Below, in pieces: positions 43,871-53,302 of a stretch of DNA of 54,782 nt. The stretch spans positions 1-54,782 of the forward strand of contig NZ_JTHP01000045.1 of the NCBI RefSeq assembly GCF_000943545.1. Direction: 5' to 3'. Position numbers and translations under genes: made by a program. Under the pieces are notes generated by a model. It was not told where the DNA came from and searched no databases. It was given only the letters and a program-made list of their open reading frames with translations. Position 1 is the stretch's first letter. Every line of letters starts with the position of its first letter. The DNA is from Paenibacillus terrae (GTDB lineage: Bacteria > Bacillota > Bacilli > Paenibacillales > Paenibacillaceae).

Positions 43871-43943
43871 TCGGCGGCCAGGCTGCCATCTTAAAAAGAA
43901 GGCCCTATAGCTTTGCGTCCCTGCCTTTCGACAGGTTTGCTAT
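43871..43943 (-). promoter_or_regulatory. c-di-GMP-I riboswitch, promoter-distal aptamer
   Basis: Minus-strand GCAAACCTGTCGAAAGGCAG, then GGACGCAAAGCTATAGGGCC, then AAGATGGCAGCC: the conserved core of the GEMM/c-di-GMP-I aptamer with its GAAA tetraloop. Its 3' end runs into GGCCGCCGAAAGGAAG, the ribosome binding site of the transglutaminase-like gene, so control is likely at translation. Bases 43881-43940 match the upstream aptamer at 59 of 60 positions. Confidence 0.93.
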
Positions 43944-43992
43944 TATCGTATAAAGTTTTTCAGGAAAAAAAGACACGACAAAAAGCCTCTCC

Positions 43993-44066
43993 AACCGGTA
44001 GCTGGCTGCCATCTTAAAAAGAAGGCCCTGTAGCTTTGCGTCCCTGCCTTTCGACAGGTTTGCCAT
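43993..44066 (-). promoter_or_regulatory. c-di-GMP-I riboswitch, promoter-proximal aptamer
   Basis: Same core as the second copy (GGCAAACCTGTCGAAAGG, GGACGCAAAGCTACAGGGCC, GATGGCAGCC). It is followed by AGCC...GGCTTTTTG, a short hairpin with a T run that overlaps the aptamer's 3' GCAGCC, so this copy may control transcription termination. The two aptamers are 123 bases apart. A possible promoter upstream is TTGCCT, 18 bases, TAGAAT (about 44130-44100). Confidence 0.93.
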
Positions 44067-44173
44067 TTATCCTGAACAGTCTATATCTATCATTCTATCA
44101 GTTGGACTTCCGATTAGGCAAGCACAATCTCAGATTTTCTCTGTTTTTCGACAAAGTCATATAATAGATGAGT

Positions 44174-45061
44174 TTATAGTTTGGTTCGATTCCCCCATTT
44201 TTTGCGGAAGGAATGTGGGGTTTCTCCGACATGTTCCTTGAACAGGTTGATAAAATGGCTAGTGTTGGGAATCCCTACAAACCGTGCGATATCCACAATG
44301 GATTCGTCACTGGTTTTAAGCCAGCCTTGAGCCGCTGTGATGCGGACATTAATGAGATAATCAATTGGAGAAAATCCAATCTGTTTCTTGAAGTTTTTAG
44401 CGAGATTGAATTTGTTCAACTCAAACATGTCTGCCAGCGAATCCAGCGTAATTCGTTCACTGTAGGATCGATCCAAATATTGCTGAACCTTGCGTACCTC
44501 GGTGATCGTATCCTGATTTACATACGGATGATCGTAGGGGTGCTGCAAAATATACGTCAGCAACTCACTGATGAGTCTGGATGTCAACAGCTCAGCAGAG
44601 AGAGTTCTGTCAGATTGTACGCATAAGAGGGAACGCAGCTTGTCCAATATGGTGACTGGATCGTTGAGTGATATTACAGGCTTGTTGTGCTTGGCAAATT
44701 GTTCGTAGAAATTGTCGATCAGATTGCCGTACACATTTACACTGATAAACTCCCATGCTTCATGACCAGCGCTGCTGTACTGTACGAATTCCTCACAATT
44801 AACAAATAACATATCATGAGGCTTCAATATGTATTTTTTCTCCCGGTACAGTAATTCCCCTTGTCCTGATAACGTAAAAACGAGCAGAAACGAGGTGAGT
44901 TCCTTCCGTTCCATGGCATAAGCAGATGTTTTTTTGAAATAACCTATTTCCTGTATATAAAAAAGGGATCGCTTGGCAAAAGCGGAGGGAGTACGTGCAA
45001 TGACGACTGGATCGCTACTCCAAGGGGTCCCATTCCCGTTGTTTTTTTGGTCTGTTGTCAT
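44174..45061 (-). CDS. AraC-family regulator with cupin-type sensor domain
   Basis: A 295-residue regulator. The N-terminal half is a cupin-like AraC ligand domain (LLVFTLSGQGELLYREKKYI, LKPHDMLFVNCEEFVQYSSA). The C-terminal third has two helix-turn-helix motifs (ITLDSLADMFELNKFNLAKN and SIVDIARFVGIPNTSHFINL). The ATG at 45061 follows AAAGGA at seven bases; TTG at 45067 is possible but overlaps. It lies upstream of the riboswitch-controlled gene in the same direction, separated by about 110 bases plus the riboswitches. Its target is not evident. Confidence 0.88.
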   Translation of the reverse strand: MTTDQKNNGNGTPWSSDPVVIARTPSAFAKRSLFYIQEIGYFKKTSAYAMERKELTSFLLVFTLSGQGELLYREKKYILKPHDMLFVNCEEFVQYSSAGHEAWEFISVNVYGNLIDNFYEQFAKHNKPVISLNDPVTILDKLRSLLCVQSDRTLSAELLTSRLISELLTYILQHPYDHPYVNQDTITEVRKVQQYLDRSYSERITLDSLADMFELNKFNLAKNFKKQIGFSPIDYLINVRITAAQGWLKTSDESIVDIARFVGIPNTSHFINLFKEHVGETPHSFRKKWGNRTKL

Positions 45062-45067
45062 ATCCAA

Positions 45068-45785
45068 TTCCTTTACAAAAGAGCAAATTTATCAAGCTAA
45101 TCACTGTTTGTTTAACAAATAAAATGGTGGTTTACACATGATTTCCTATGAATACGGTTTATTTTATCACATCACATAAATGCATGTAGCGAATAATATT
45201 TTGAATTATTTTCCATTTGAATTCAGGTTGTACTATTATGGTGAAAACAGCCTCGTTTCCTCCATATTTTTAACTCATTCATCCATAAGAAAAAGTTAAA
45301 TCATGTTGAAAAAATTCGGAGATGCTATGGTTTCAATTCAATTCTGGAATAAAATCCAGGACAGGATGCTAAAGGTATTCTATGCCCATTCCACCTTCCA
45401 ACGCGCATATCCTTTCGTTTTGAAAAAAATGGGTCTTTGTTCTACCGAAATAGTTCATTAGGCTTATCGTGAAGAAAATTAGATTGGGTCCAATGTTGTG
45501 ATTTTGTTCACAAATATGTAGGCGCACGAGGGAGATATATGAACTCTTTTTATGCTGATTAGTGTACTGTGAATATATACAAATCATATGATAAATAACA
45601 GCATAAAAGTACAAAATCACACAAAAAGTGTATTCACTTATTTGCGTGATTTTCTGCTTCGGTGCGTTCTAATATAATTAGGAAATAGAGTGCTGTTAGC
45701 TTTGGAATTCATACAGGCAATGATATGATGGGTAATACAGATATAGGGCTTCACTTACTCGACAGTCAGTTTGGAGGATTATAGG
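45068..45785. other. 0.7-kb AT-rich intergenic region
   Basis: No family-level gene is recognisable. It holds promoters of the AraC gene (left) and the DUF445 gene (right) and one small plus-strand frame described separately. The minus-strand frame at 45369-45620 has no ribosome binding site or known motifs. The base composition is clearly more AT-rich than in the flanking genes. Confidence 0.5.
45327..45461 (+). CDS. possible small protein, 44 residues, unknown
   Basis: The frame starts with ATG at 45327, five bases after CGGAG, and ends at TAG 45459-45461. It begins MVSIQFWNKIQDRMLKVF, likely an amphipathic helix, and ends KKMGLCSTEIVH with a single cysteine. There is no recognisable family. 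A second in-frame ATG at 45303 lacks a ribosome binding site. It could be a real small peptide or a chance frame. Confidence 0.25.
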   Translation: MVSIQFWNKIQDRMLKVFYAHSTFQRAYPFVLKKMGLCSTEIVH

Positions 45786-47042
45786 ATGGGAAAACCAAAA
45801 AATACGAAAACCGCAGCGGCTTGGTCGCTCGTTATTCTGGGAGCGGGCTTTGCAGCGATGTTGCCTTTTCAGCAATATGGCTGGGCTCGGTTGTTAGCAG
45901 GTGCTTTCGAGGCCGGGCTTGTCGGAGGACTGGCGGACTGGTTCGCCGTCACCGCATTGTTCCGTCACCCGCTGGGCATTCCGATTCCACACACAGCACT
46001 TCTTCCCAAGAACAGGGACAAGCTAACGAGTACCTTGGTGAGTACGGTGGAAAATAACCTGCTTAATAAAGACAGTATCGCATCTAAAATTGCCGATATC
46101 CGGCTGGCCGATTTGATGCTGGATGGTGTGGAAAAGGGCTTGCGCACGCCAGAAGCGGCCGCATCCATAGATGTTCTCGCCAAACGACTGGTCCGGTCGC
46201 TTCCGCTTGCGGAGCTGGCCCCGGTAATTGCGGCCGAGATCAAGCGGCAGGTGACAGACTTCGACGCCGGACCGCTGCTGGAGGCGCTTGCCCGTCAAAC
46301 CAGTGAGAAGGGCTATGACCGCCGCGCGCTGGATTACTCGCTGGAGCAGGCTGAATCCTGGCTTTTGAAGCCGGAAACGGGCTACACGCTGGGTAGCTTG
46401 GGAATGCAGGCTATTAGCGGTTTGCAAGTGAGCGGGCTGATGCAATTCGCCCTGAATGCGTTCCTTGGCTATCTGAACGAAGAGCGCATGGGTGAAATGA
46501 TTCGCCATTTCCTGCTGGATCAGGTTGCGGAGCTGCAAAGGGAAGAACATCCACGTCGTCAGGCCGTGCTGGATGGTCTGAAAACACAGCTGACCCGTCT
46601 GGCGACGAAAGATACGGTTCAGGAAGGCTTGAACAGCTGGAAAAACAACCTTGTGGGAACCTGGGAAGGCGATGCGTCGGTGCTTCATAAGATGGAAGAG
46701 CTGCGCGTACGCTTATTGGACTATATGGAAGACGGCAGCTATGTGCCGACCAACATTTTGCCGCTATTGGATCGGATGCTGGCTGATTTGAGAGGGAATA
46801 CCGAGCTGCTGGACAAGATCAATTCTAGAATTGTGGCAGGCATTACCGGGCTGGTGGAAGCCAACCATAGTCGAATTGGTAATCTGGTACGCGAAAATGT
46901 AGATAAAATGGATAACGATTCCCTGATTGCTCTGATGGAGGACAAGCTGGGGCAGGACTTGCAGTGGATACGTATTAACGGCGCGGTTACGGGCTTCCTG
47001 ATCGGTATTGTCCTGACAGGTATCCGTATGTTGATCGGTTGA
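45786..47042 (+). CDS. DUF445 membrane protein
   Basis: A 418-residue protein of the DUF445/YjiN-like family. An N-terminal membrane region (about 10-60) holds the family signature GLVGGLADWFAVTALFRHPL followed by GIPIPHTALLP. A long helical middle region and a C-terminal membrane segment (GAVTGFLIGIVLTGIRML) complete it. The ATG at 45786 was chosen because GGAGGATTATAGG directly precedes it. The function is unknown. Confidence 0.9.
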   Translation: MGKPKNTKTAAAWSLVILGAGFAAMLPFQQYGWARLLAGAFEAGLVGGLADWFAVTALFRHPLGIPIPHTALLPKNRDKLTSTLVSTVENNLLNKDSIASKIADIRLADLMLDGVEKGLRTPEAAASIDVLAKRLVRSLPLAELAPVIAAEIKRQVTDFDAGPLLEALARQTSEKGYDRRALDYSLEQAESWLLKPETGYTLGSLGMQAISGLQVSGLMQFALNAFLGYLNEERMGEMIRHFLLDQVAELQREEHPRRQAVLDGLKTQLTRLATKDTVQEGLNSWKNNLVGTWEGDASVLHKMEELRVRLLDYMEDGSYVPTNILPLLDRMLADLRGNTELLDKINSRIVAGITGLVEANHSRIGNLVRENVDKMDNDSLIALMEDKLGQDLQWIRINGAVTGFLIGIVLTGIRMLIG

Positions 47043-47083
47043 TTCATTAGAGAAGAAAATGCTACAGATAAGGTTGTGGAAGC

Positions 47084-47491
47084 ATGAGACTTTGGCACGA
47101 AGAGTTGATCGACAAGCTGCCGCGGCCGCAACTGCTGGGGCAACACCGCGAGTGCTGTGCACTGCGTGGGAACGGGTGGGGAAAGCGACATGCTACGGTT
47201 AATTATGTGTTCGACTATCACCCGATGCTGCTCGTCCGCTACCATAAGCTCATCATGGACGAAATGAAAAGTCGCGGTTACAACGTTGATCCGCTATGGG
47301 AGCAGCCGTTGTATCGCGGCAAGCAGTGCGAACCGTGGGCGACAGAGCTTGGCGAGGAACTGGAAGCTGTCGGCGCGTATGCGGAGCATGACGATGCTTA
47401 TATGCAGGAATGCCTGGATAATCTGGCCTCCAAGGGTATTCTGATCTTGGAGCAAGGTACAGGAAATTTAAGAAATGGATCGAATGTATAA
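47084..47491 (+). CDS. pyrimidine-dimer DNA glycosylase-like protein
   Basis: A 135-residue protein beginning MRLWHEELIDKLPRPQLLGQ and HRECCALRGNGWGKRHATVN, the signature of the T4 endonuclease V-like family (TIGR02328-type). Related enzymes remove UV-induced pyrimidine dimers, using the N-terminus and a conserved Glu. Activity of this bacterial branch is inferred. The gene overlaps the start of the broken sensor kinase by 17 bases. Confidence 0.75.
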   Translation: MRLWHEELIDKLPRPQLLGQHRECCALRGNGWGKRHATVNYVFDYHPMLLVRYHKLIMDEMKSRGYNVDPLWEQPLYRGKQCEPWATELGEELEAVGAYAEHDDAYMQECLDNLASKGILILEQGTGNLRNGSNV

Positions 47492-50400
47492 GTACATGAT
47501 GACTAAACGAAAAATATTCCTGATTACGGTGTTATTTGTGTTTGTGATCACTGGTTTCCGTATGCTGTGGTTTCATTATTATCAAGGACAGGGGTATCCC
47601 GAGGCCAAAAAAGGAGTATTGGACTTGCGGGGCTGGGAATTGCAGGGCCGTGAGACTATTCCGTTAAAGGGAGAATGGGAATTTTATGCAGGGAATCTAT
47701 CAAATCCGGATCTTTTAAAATCATTACCAGCGAAGGAGCAGCAATGGATTCGTGTTCCAGGAAAATGGAATGCTGCTTTGCATTCACCTGATTCTACTGC
47801 ATATGGCTTCGGGAGCTATCGTCTGTTAATCTTGGTTGATCCCCAAAAAGCACCACTGTACGGGCTTCGAATTCCGTCGATTTACACCGCATCCAACCTG
47901 TTTGTAAACGGGCGGTTGATAAATAGCGAGGGCCAGGTGGCCGATCATCCTGAACAACATACAGGAAGTTTCTCCCCTTATTCTGCTGCTTTTGAAGCGC
48001 ATGGAAATTCTATTGAAATTGTTATACAGGCATCCAACTTTGATTTCCCCGCCAACGGAGGAATCATGAAGTCCATCATTTTCGGAAGCTAGGAGGCTGT
48101 TAACTACCGAACTAATTTTTCAATTACTATGCAGATGATCGTATGTATTATTTTGCTGCTCCATGGAATGTATACGGGTGCCATCTTTTTTATGGCGTCT
48201 CGTAAAAAGCTGCTATTCTATTTTTCAGGTATCGTGGTGTGTACCGTTTTAACCATCATGATGAACGATGACAAGCTGTTACTGAGCGTGTTTCCGCTCA
48301 GTTTGGAGCTTTCACTTAAAATACATTTGCTTTCCTATATGGGCAGCCATATATGCATACTCAGGGTTGTGCAGTTACTATTGGGCAGGTCCAGAATTGT
48401 TCAGACTGTTTCGTGGGACAGTGTATTTTTGCCATCCTGATTTTATTTATACCTTCACAGGAAATCCGTTCTTATCTAATGTTGATAATGGTGTTTCAGG
48501 GAAGTACGTTTGGTGTCATCATTCCCTTGTTTGCCTTTCTTAAGATATTCAGAGGTCAAAAAGACGCCATATTTCTATTGCTAGCTACCATAAGCGCCGG
48601 CTCCAGCATATTGTGGGGCGTTTTCAAAATGATATGGTGGAATGATCTTCCATACTACCCTTGGGATGTCGTGCTGTCCTTCCTGGGCTTCGCCTCATAC
48701 TGGTTCAAGCACTTCTTCCAAACGAACACCGAACTGAGAAGTTTGTCGGACAGATTGCAGCGAGCTGATCAGGTTAAGAATGATTTTCTGGCGAATACCT
48801 CACATGAATTGCGAAATCCTCTGCACGGAATGATCAATATAGCGCAGTCTGTGCTGGATAATCAGACCCATACCTTGGATGAACGGAACAGGAGCAACAT
48901 GCAGCTGCTCATCACCGTGGGTCGGCGGATGTCTCTGCTGCTTAATGATTTGCTTGACGTAACGCGCCTGCGAGAATGGGATATTCGCCTGGAAAAACGA
49001 AGTTTGAAGCCCCAAGGGGTAGCTTCCGGTGTACTGGACATGCTCCGGTTCATGACAGATGGTAAATCGTTGGAAATGGTTATCTCGATTCCAGATCATT
49101 TCCCCAATGTGCTGGCGGATGAGAATCGGCTGGTGCAAATCTTCTTCAACCTTCTCCATAATGCGGTCAAGTATACGAATGCAGGAACGATCTCGATTCA
49201 AGCAGATATTCGGGACGGGATGGCCCATATCCACGTTCGGGACACGGGAGTTGGCATGGATGAGGAGACGCAGCAGAGAATATTCCAGCCCTATGAACAG
49301 GGAACGTCACACTTGACGGTGATTGGAGACGGGCTGGGACTGGGGCTAAGCATCAGCAAGCAGCTCATTGAGCTGCACGGGGGAACCTTGAGGGTTCACT
49401 CTGAGGTGGGAAAAGGTTCGGTCTTTACCTTCACTCTTCCTCTGGATCATTCCCCTGTAGTCGGTGAGATACCAGGAGATGAGGGGGCTTATATGGAGTA
49501 TGCAGCGAGCGCTGCTCCTATACTGTCCCCTAAAAAGGCCGTTATGCCAGTCGCAACGGCAACGGGTACTCCAAGATCCAGAATATTAGCCGTCGACGAT
49601 GATCCTGTGAACCTGAAAATTCTGGAGGAAATTCTCGTTACGGACGCCTATGATATAGTCACCGTTACCAGTGGTGAGGAGGCTTTGCGGATACTGGATC
49701 ATCAAGAATGGGATCTGATTATAGCGGACGTGATGATGCCGCAAATGTCTGGTTATGAATTAACTCGTCGTGTGAGGGAGTACTTCGCAATTTCCGAGCT
49801 TCCTGTTCTTTTGTTAACTGCACGTAGCCAGCGGAAGGACTTGTATACAGGCTTTTTAGCAGGGGCTAACGATTATATTACGAAGCCTGTGGATTCATTG
49901 GAATTAAAGTCAAGGGTTCATGCCTTGACGGAAGTGAAGAGATCCGCAAGTGAACGACTTCGTATGGAGGCTGCATGGCTGCAGGCACAAATCAGGCCGC
50001 ACTTTTTGTTTAATACCTTGAATACGATCGTGAGACGGATGGAGCAAGAATGATCGTTCTGATCGAGGAATTTGGAAAATACCTAAGAGGAAGCTTCAAT
50101 TCCCGAAACCTGGATCGTGTCGTTTCACTGGAATATGAGCTGGCACTCCTTCGATCCTATCTGTATATCGAGAAGGAGCGCTTTGGAAACCGATTGAATA
50201 TCGTCTGGGAAGTGGATGAAGAGTTGAGCCTGCATCTCCCGCCCCTTTCGATCCAGCCACTTGCGGAAAATGCCGTTAGACACGGCATTCTGAAGCGTAT
50301 CCGTGGAGGGACATTGCATATTCGTATCACGGATCATGCGAAGGGTACAGAAATAGCAATCTCAGATGATGGAGTGGGTATGGATCAGGAGAAGCTGGAC

Positions 50401-50562
50401 AATATACTGACCCATCAGGATAAAGAAGGAGGAGTCGGTTTGCTAAATACAGATCGGCGCCTAAAGCAAATGTACGGTGACGGACTGCATATCAGCAGCC
50501 ATCCCGACCAAGGAACAACCGTCAGCTTTCATATTCCCCACGTGCAGAAAAAAGAAGACTGA
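47475..50562 (+). pseudogene. 7TMR-DISM hybrid sensor histidine kinase, broken
   Basis: Three frames together encode what was one protein of about 1030 residues: an N-terminal membrane segment, an extracellular beta-sandwich (WELQGRETIPLKGEWEFYAG), a seven-helix membrane region, HisKA (FLANTSHELRNPLHGMINIA), HATPase_c (NLLHNAVKYTNAG, GLGLGLSISKQL), a receiver domain (LIIADVMMPQMSG, LLLTARSQRKD) and a LytS-type second kinase module (IRPHFLFNTLNTIV, PLAENAVRHGIL, GVGLLNTDRRLKQM). Breaks: TAG at 48090-48092 with the same frame open beyond it; a frame change at about 48370-48430 in the membrane region; and another at about 50030-50050 between the histidine box and the rest of the last module. Three lesions make a sequence error unlikely as the sole cause. 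The cognate regulator gene converges from the right. Confidence 0.82.
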
Positions 50563-50576
50563 CGGCTTTTGTCAAG

Positions 50577-50631
50577 TACGGATATCATGCAGGATCGGCT
50601 GGAAAAAGCACGCTTCTGCATGATATCCGTA
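50577..50631. terminator. long perfect inverted repeat between convergent genes
   Basis: TACGGATATCATGCAG and its exact complement CTGCATGATATCCGTA, 16 bases each, enclose a 23-base loop. No T run follows on either side, so it may end transcripts only weakly or protect 3' ends. Confidence 0.6.
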
Positions 50632-50669
50632 TCATATATAGGTTGCAGCTTGTTAGTTGACGCACGCAA

Positions 50670-51818
50670 CTAGACATGCGTCATTTTCCATCGATTATAC
50701 CAATCGGTGATCTGTTCATTTGGCTTCACATGAAGTTCTTCCCATAGAACGGATAATAATAAATCATACCACTGGCTAACCAAGGTATCCTTTTTCATAT
50801 CCGCATATATTTTCATCAAACCCCAATACGCATCCTCTGCTTGAGGGTGTCGGTTACAGATATCCTCATAAAGCGAGATAGCTTTGTCAGGCTGAGCGTT
50901 TTTGTTATACCATTCTCCCATTTTTAATGAGGTGGCTATCCACATTTTTTGAAGTCTTTGACGTTCGCTTTCAGCCCACCAATAATCGTATTCTTGTAAA
51001 TAATCGCCTCTGTATAGCTTCATTATTTTGGTATAGTCATCAATCGTTTCCTGGCTAATCGGCGGAGCAGACGTCAGGCTGTACTCCCATTCCTCTTTAT
51101 CCAGTAGTATGTTTGTCGTATTCAGAATATATCCGCCGCTGGTATTATCAATTTTTAAATAGTCCTTATAGGGGCCCATAGCTTTTCTGAGGTAATAAGC
51201 AGCAGTATATAAAAGAGAGTAAGCCTTCTCCTCATCATGCTCCGACCAGAGCAATTCAATCAGTGCTGATTTTCGAACCAACTGGTCATGGTGCAGAAGC
51301 AGGTATAGAAACAACTCCTGTGATTTTTTTGTTCGCCACTGTATAGCCGTTAACTGCTGATCTGTTAGTTCAACCGCGACTTCCCTGAAGACTTGTAACC
51401 GGAGAGGAGGATCACTGGAAGGCTGGAGCGCAGGGTGACCATCACGTTCCAGAATACGGTTTAGGGTCTTAATGAGGCGATCTGTGGTGACTGGTTTGAT
51501 CAAATAATCCAGTGCATTAATTTCGAAGGCCTGAATGGCATATTTATCGTAGGCCGTTACGAATACAATATGGAGACGAGGCTTTTCAACCTGAATTTGC
51601 TTTGCTAGCTCAATGCCGTTCATTTCAGGCAGGCTTACATCCAGAAAAGCTACATCTATATTTTCGAGAAGAATGTGCTCTTTTGCTGCCAGTGGATTCA
51701 TAAATGAACCTACTATATGTATGTTTTCAATTTTACTAAATAAACGCTTCATATAATCTAAAGCCAGCTCTTCATCATCTAGAAGAATAATTCTTGTGAA
51801 TTTATCTGATCTCCCCAC
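50670..51818 (-). CDS. response regulator with SARP-type (winged helix + BTAD) output
   Basis: A 382-residue regulator from GTG at 51818, ten bases after AAAAAGGAG. The receiver domain (about 8-125) has Asp in VAFLDVSLPEMNG and the switch region FVTAYDKYAIQAF. It is followed by a Trans_reg_C-type winged helix (KKSQELFLYLLLHHDQLVRK) and a bacterial transcriptional activation domain with TPR-like helices (KAISLYEDICNRHPQAEDAY). In Paenibacillus such regulators are paired with 7TMR hybrid kinases like the broken gene next door. The regulator itself looks intact, so it may be orphaned. Confidence 0.88.
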   Translation of the reverse strand: MGRSDKFTRIILLDDEELALDYMKRLFSKIENIHIVGSFMNPLAAKEHILLENIDVAFLDVSLPEMNGIELAKQIQVEKPRLHIVFVTAYDKYAIQAFEINALDYLIKPVTTDRLIKTLNRILERDGHPALQPSSDPPLRLQVFREVAVELTDQQLTAIQWRTKKSQELFLYLLLHHDQLVRKSALIELLWSEHDEEKAYSLLYTAAYYLRKAMGPYKDYLKIDNTSGGYILNTTNILLDKEEWEYSLTSAPPISQETIDDYTKIMKLYRGDYLQEYDYWWAESERQRLQKMWIATSLKMGEWYNKNAQPDKAISLYEDICNRHPQAEDAYWGLMKIYADMKKDTLVSQWYDLLLSVLWEELHVKPNEQITDWYNRWKMTHV

Positions 51819-52040
51819 AAATAGTCTACTCCTTTTTAAGCGGATACATACCATTATATATGATAACTTAGCTCCAGATATAAACAAAAGTATCGAAATA
51901 GAAAAAATTTTAACGAATCATTATGATCACATGAAACAGGCGGGCTGTGGCATATTCATGATTAAGATGAAATGCCGCAAGCCCGCCTGTTTGTTATTTT
52001 GTTATGTTCCAGTGTCATTGTCTAATAGGGGGATAATTAG

Positions 52041-52715
52041 TTACAGAATCCAGCGTGTGATCTGTTCCAGCGGCAGTCTGGATTTTCCCCGCTTGGGTTC
52101 ATCGGCCCGATAACCAAAGGCAGCGATGACCGAAATATCCAGCAGTCCGTTCTCCAACAGTCCTTCTTCCTCCAAAATGGCATGCACCTGATCGTAGTTA
52201 AATCCCTCAATCGGGCAGGAATCAATGCCGATCTGAGCCGCCGCGGTCATCATATTGCCCAAGGCAATATAGGTTTGCTTGGAAGCCCAGTCGAATAACG
52301 TACGTTCGTTTTCCAGCAGGCGTTGATTTTCACCCTGAAAGATTTTATATCGGCCCGGCAGTGAGGCAAAGTCTTCCTCGGACATCCCTTTAATCTCTTT
52401 ATACATATACTCCACATACGGGGAATCATAACGAACATCCTTGCGTGCCAAAATCAGGACAACATGGCTGGCAGCAGGGATCTGTTTTTGGCCCCCGCTT
52501 GAAACCGCAGCCAGCTTTTCTCTCAATGCCTGATTTTGTACGACCACAAATCGCCACGGCTCAAAACCGACAGAGCTTGGGGAAAGTCGTCCGGTTTCGA
52601 GAATAAATTGAAAATCTTCCTCCGGTATGATGCGATCAGGATCGAATTCCTTGGTGGCATGTCTGAACAGAAAGGCATCCAGAATCTCCTGTTTTTTAGC
52701 TGATGTATTGGACAT
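52041..52715 (-). CDS. NAD(P)H-dependent nitroreductase family protein
   Basis: A 224-residue FMN-dependent nitroreductase: FLFRHATKEFDPDRIIPEED, ETGRLSPSSVGFEPWRFVVV near residue 40, ALGNMMTAAAQIGIDSCPIE at about 150-170, and the C-terminal FGYRADEPKRGKSRLPLEQI. It probably reduces quinones or nitro compounds with NAD(P)H in the cytosol. GGAAGGAGTACACTTC precedes the ATG. It is divergent from an HxlR regulator, the setting of yodC/yodB-like redox systems in Bacillus. Confidence 0.9.
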   Translation of the reverse strand: MSNTSAKKQEILDAFLFRHATKEFDPDRIIPEEDFQFILETGRLSPSSVGFEPWRFVVVQNQALREKLAAVSSGGQKQIPAASHVVLILARKDVRYDSPYVEYMYKEIKGMSEEDFASLPGRYKIFQGENQRLLENERTLFDWASKQTYIALGNMMTAAAQIGIDSCPIEGFNYDQVHAILEEEGLLENGLLDISVIAAFGYRADEPKRGKSRLPLEQITRWIL

Positions 52716-52902
52716 GAAGTGTACTCCTTCCGTTTTGGGTTAAGTTGGTGCTCCATTTATTTTCTGCTACTATAATGAGAGCTGATATCGAATGTATAGT
52801 CATCATATAAAAAGTTTTTCGCAGGAACAAGTACGCACATATTTGTTCCTTGTCATAAGTCTGAGATTTCGGGTCTACAATCGGTAGAAAGAAGGGGAAA
52901 CC

Positions 52903-53286
52903 ATGACGCAAGAGATGGAAAATACAGTCAGCGTGAACTTTGGATGTCCGGTAGCGAAAACCGTAGGGGTTATCGGCGGAAAATGGAAGGGAGTCATTTT
53001 ATATCATTTGACCACGGGACCGCGCCGGTATAACGAAATTCGACGAACCTTGCCCAATATTACGCAGCGTATGCTGACCCTGCAACTGCGTGAGCTGGAA
53101 CGTGACGGTATCGTACACCGTGAAATCTATAACGAGAATCCGCCGCGTGTGGAATACTCGCTTACTCCGTTGGGGGATACGTTGAGGCCGTTGCTGGATT
53201 TTATGAGAGAATGGGGTATCTTCTATGGGGAACAGACCTGCGAGCCGGTGGCGGCAAATTCCAAGTGTGGGGAGCCTTCTTGTTGA
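52903..53286 (+). CDS. HxlR-family transcriptional regulator
   Basis: A 127-residue winged-helix protein of the HxlR family: a cysteine just before the DNA-binding domain (NFGCPVAKTVGVIGGKWKGV), then TGPRRYNEIRRTLPNITQRM and LTLQLRELERDGIVHREIYN. Proteins such as YodB and HypR of B. subtilis sense quinones, diamide or hypochlorite through the N-terminal cysteine; the extra C-terminal cysteines here (EQTCEP, SKCGEPSC) are unusual. It probably controls the divergent nitroreductase. AAGGGGAAACC precedes the ATG. Confidence 0.88.
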   Translation: MTQEMENTVSVNFGCPVAKTVGVIGGKWKGVILYHLTTGPRRYNEIRRTLPNITQRMLTLQLRELERDGIVHREIYNENPPRVEYSLTPLGDTLRPLLDFMREWGIFYGEQTCEPVAANSKCGEPSC

Positions 53287-53302
53287 AGTGAAAAATGGAA
53301 AG

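Noticed and set aside
43871..44066. Reading the two repeated 60-base blocks as a mobile or REP-type repeat
   Set aside because: They contain the full c-di-GMP-I aptamer core and lie in a 5' leader, so riboswitch duplication explains them better.
45327..45461. Reading the 44-residue peptide as an AgrD-like autoinducer
   Set aside because: It has one cysteine near the end but no acidic tail and no agrB-like gene nearby.
45369..45620. 83-residue minus-strand frame in the AT-rich gap
   Set aside because: No ribosome binding site, no recognisable motif, and biased to residues expected from AT-rich noncoding DNA.
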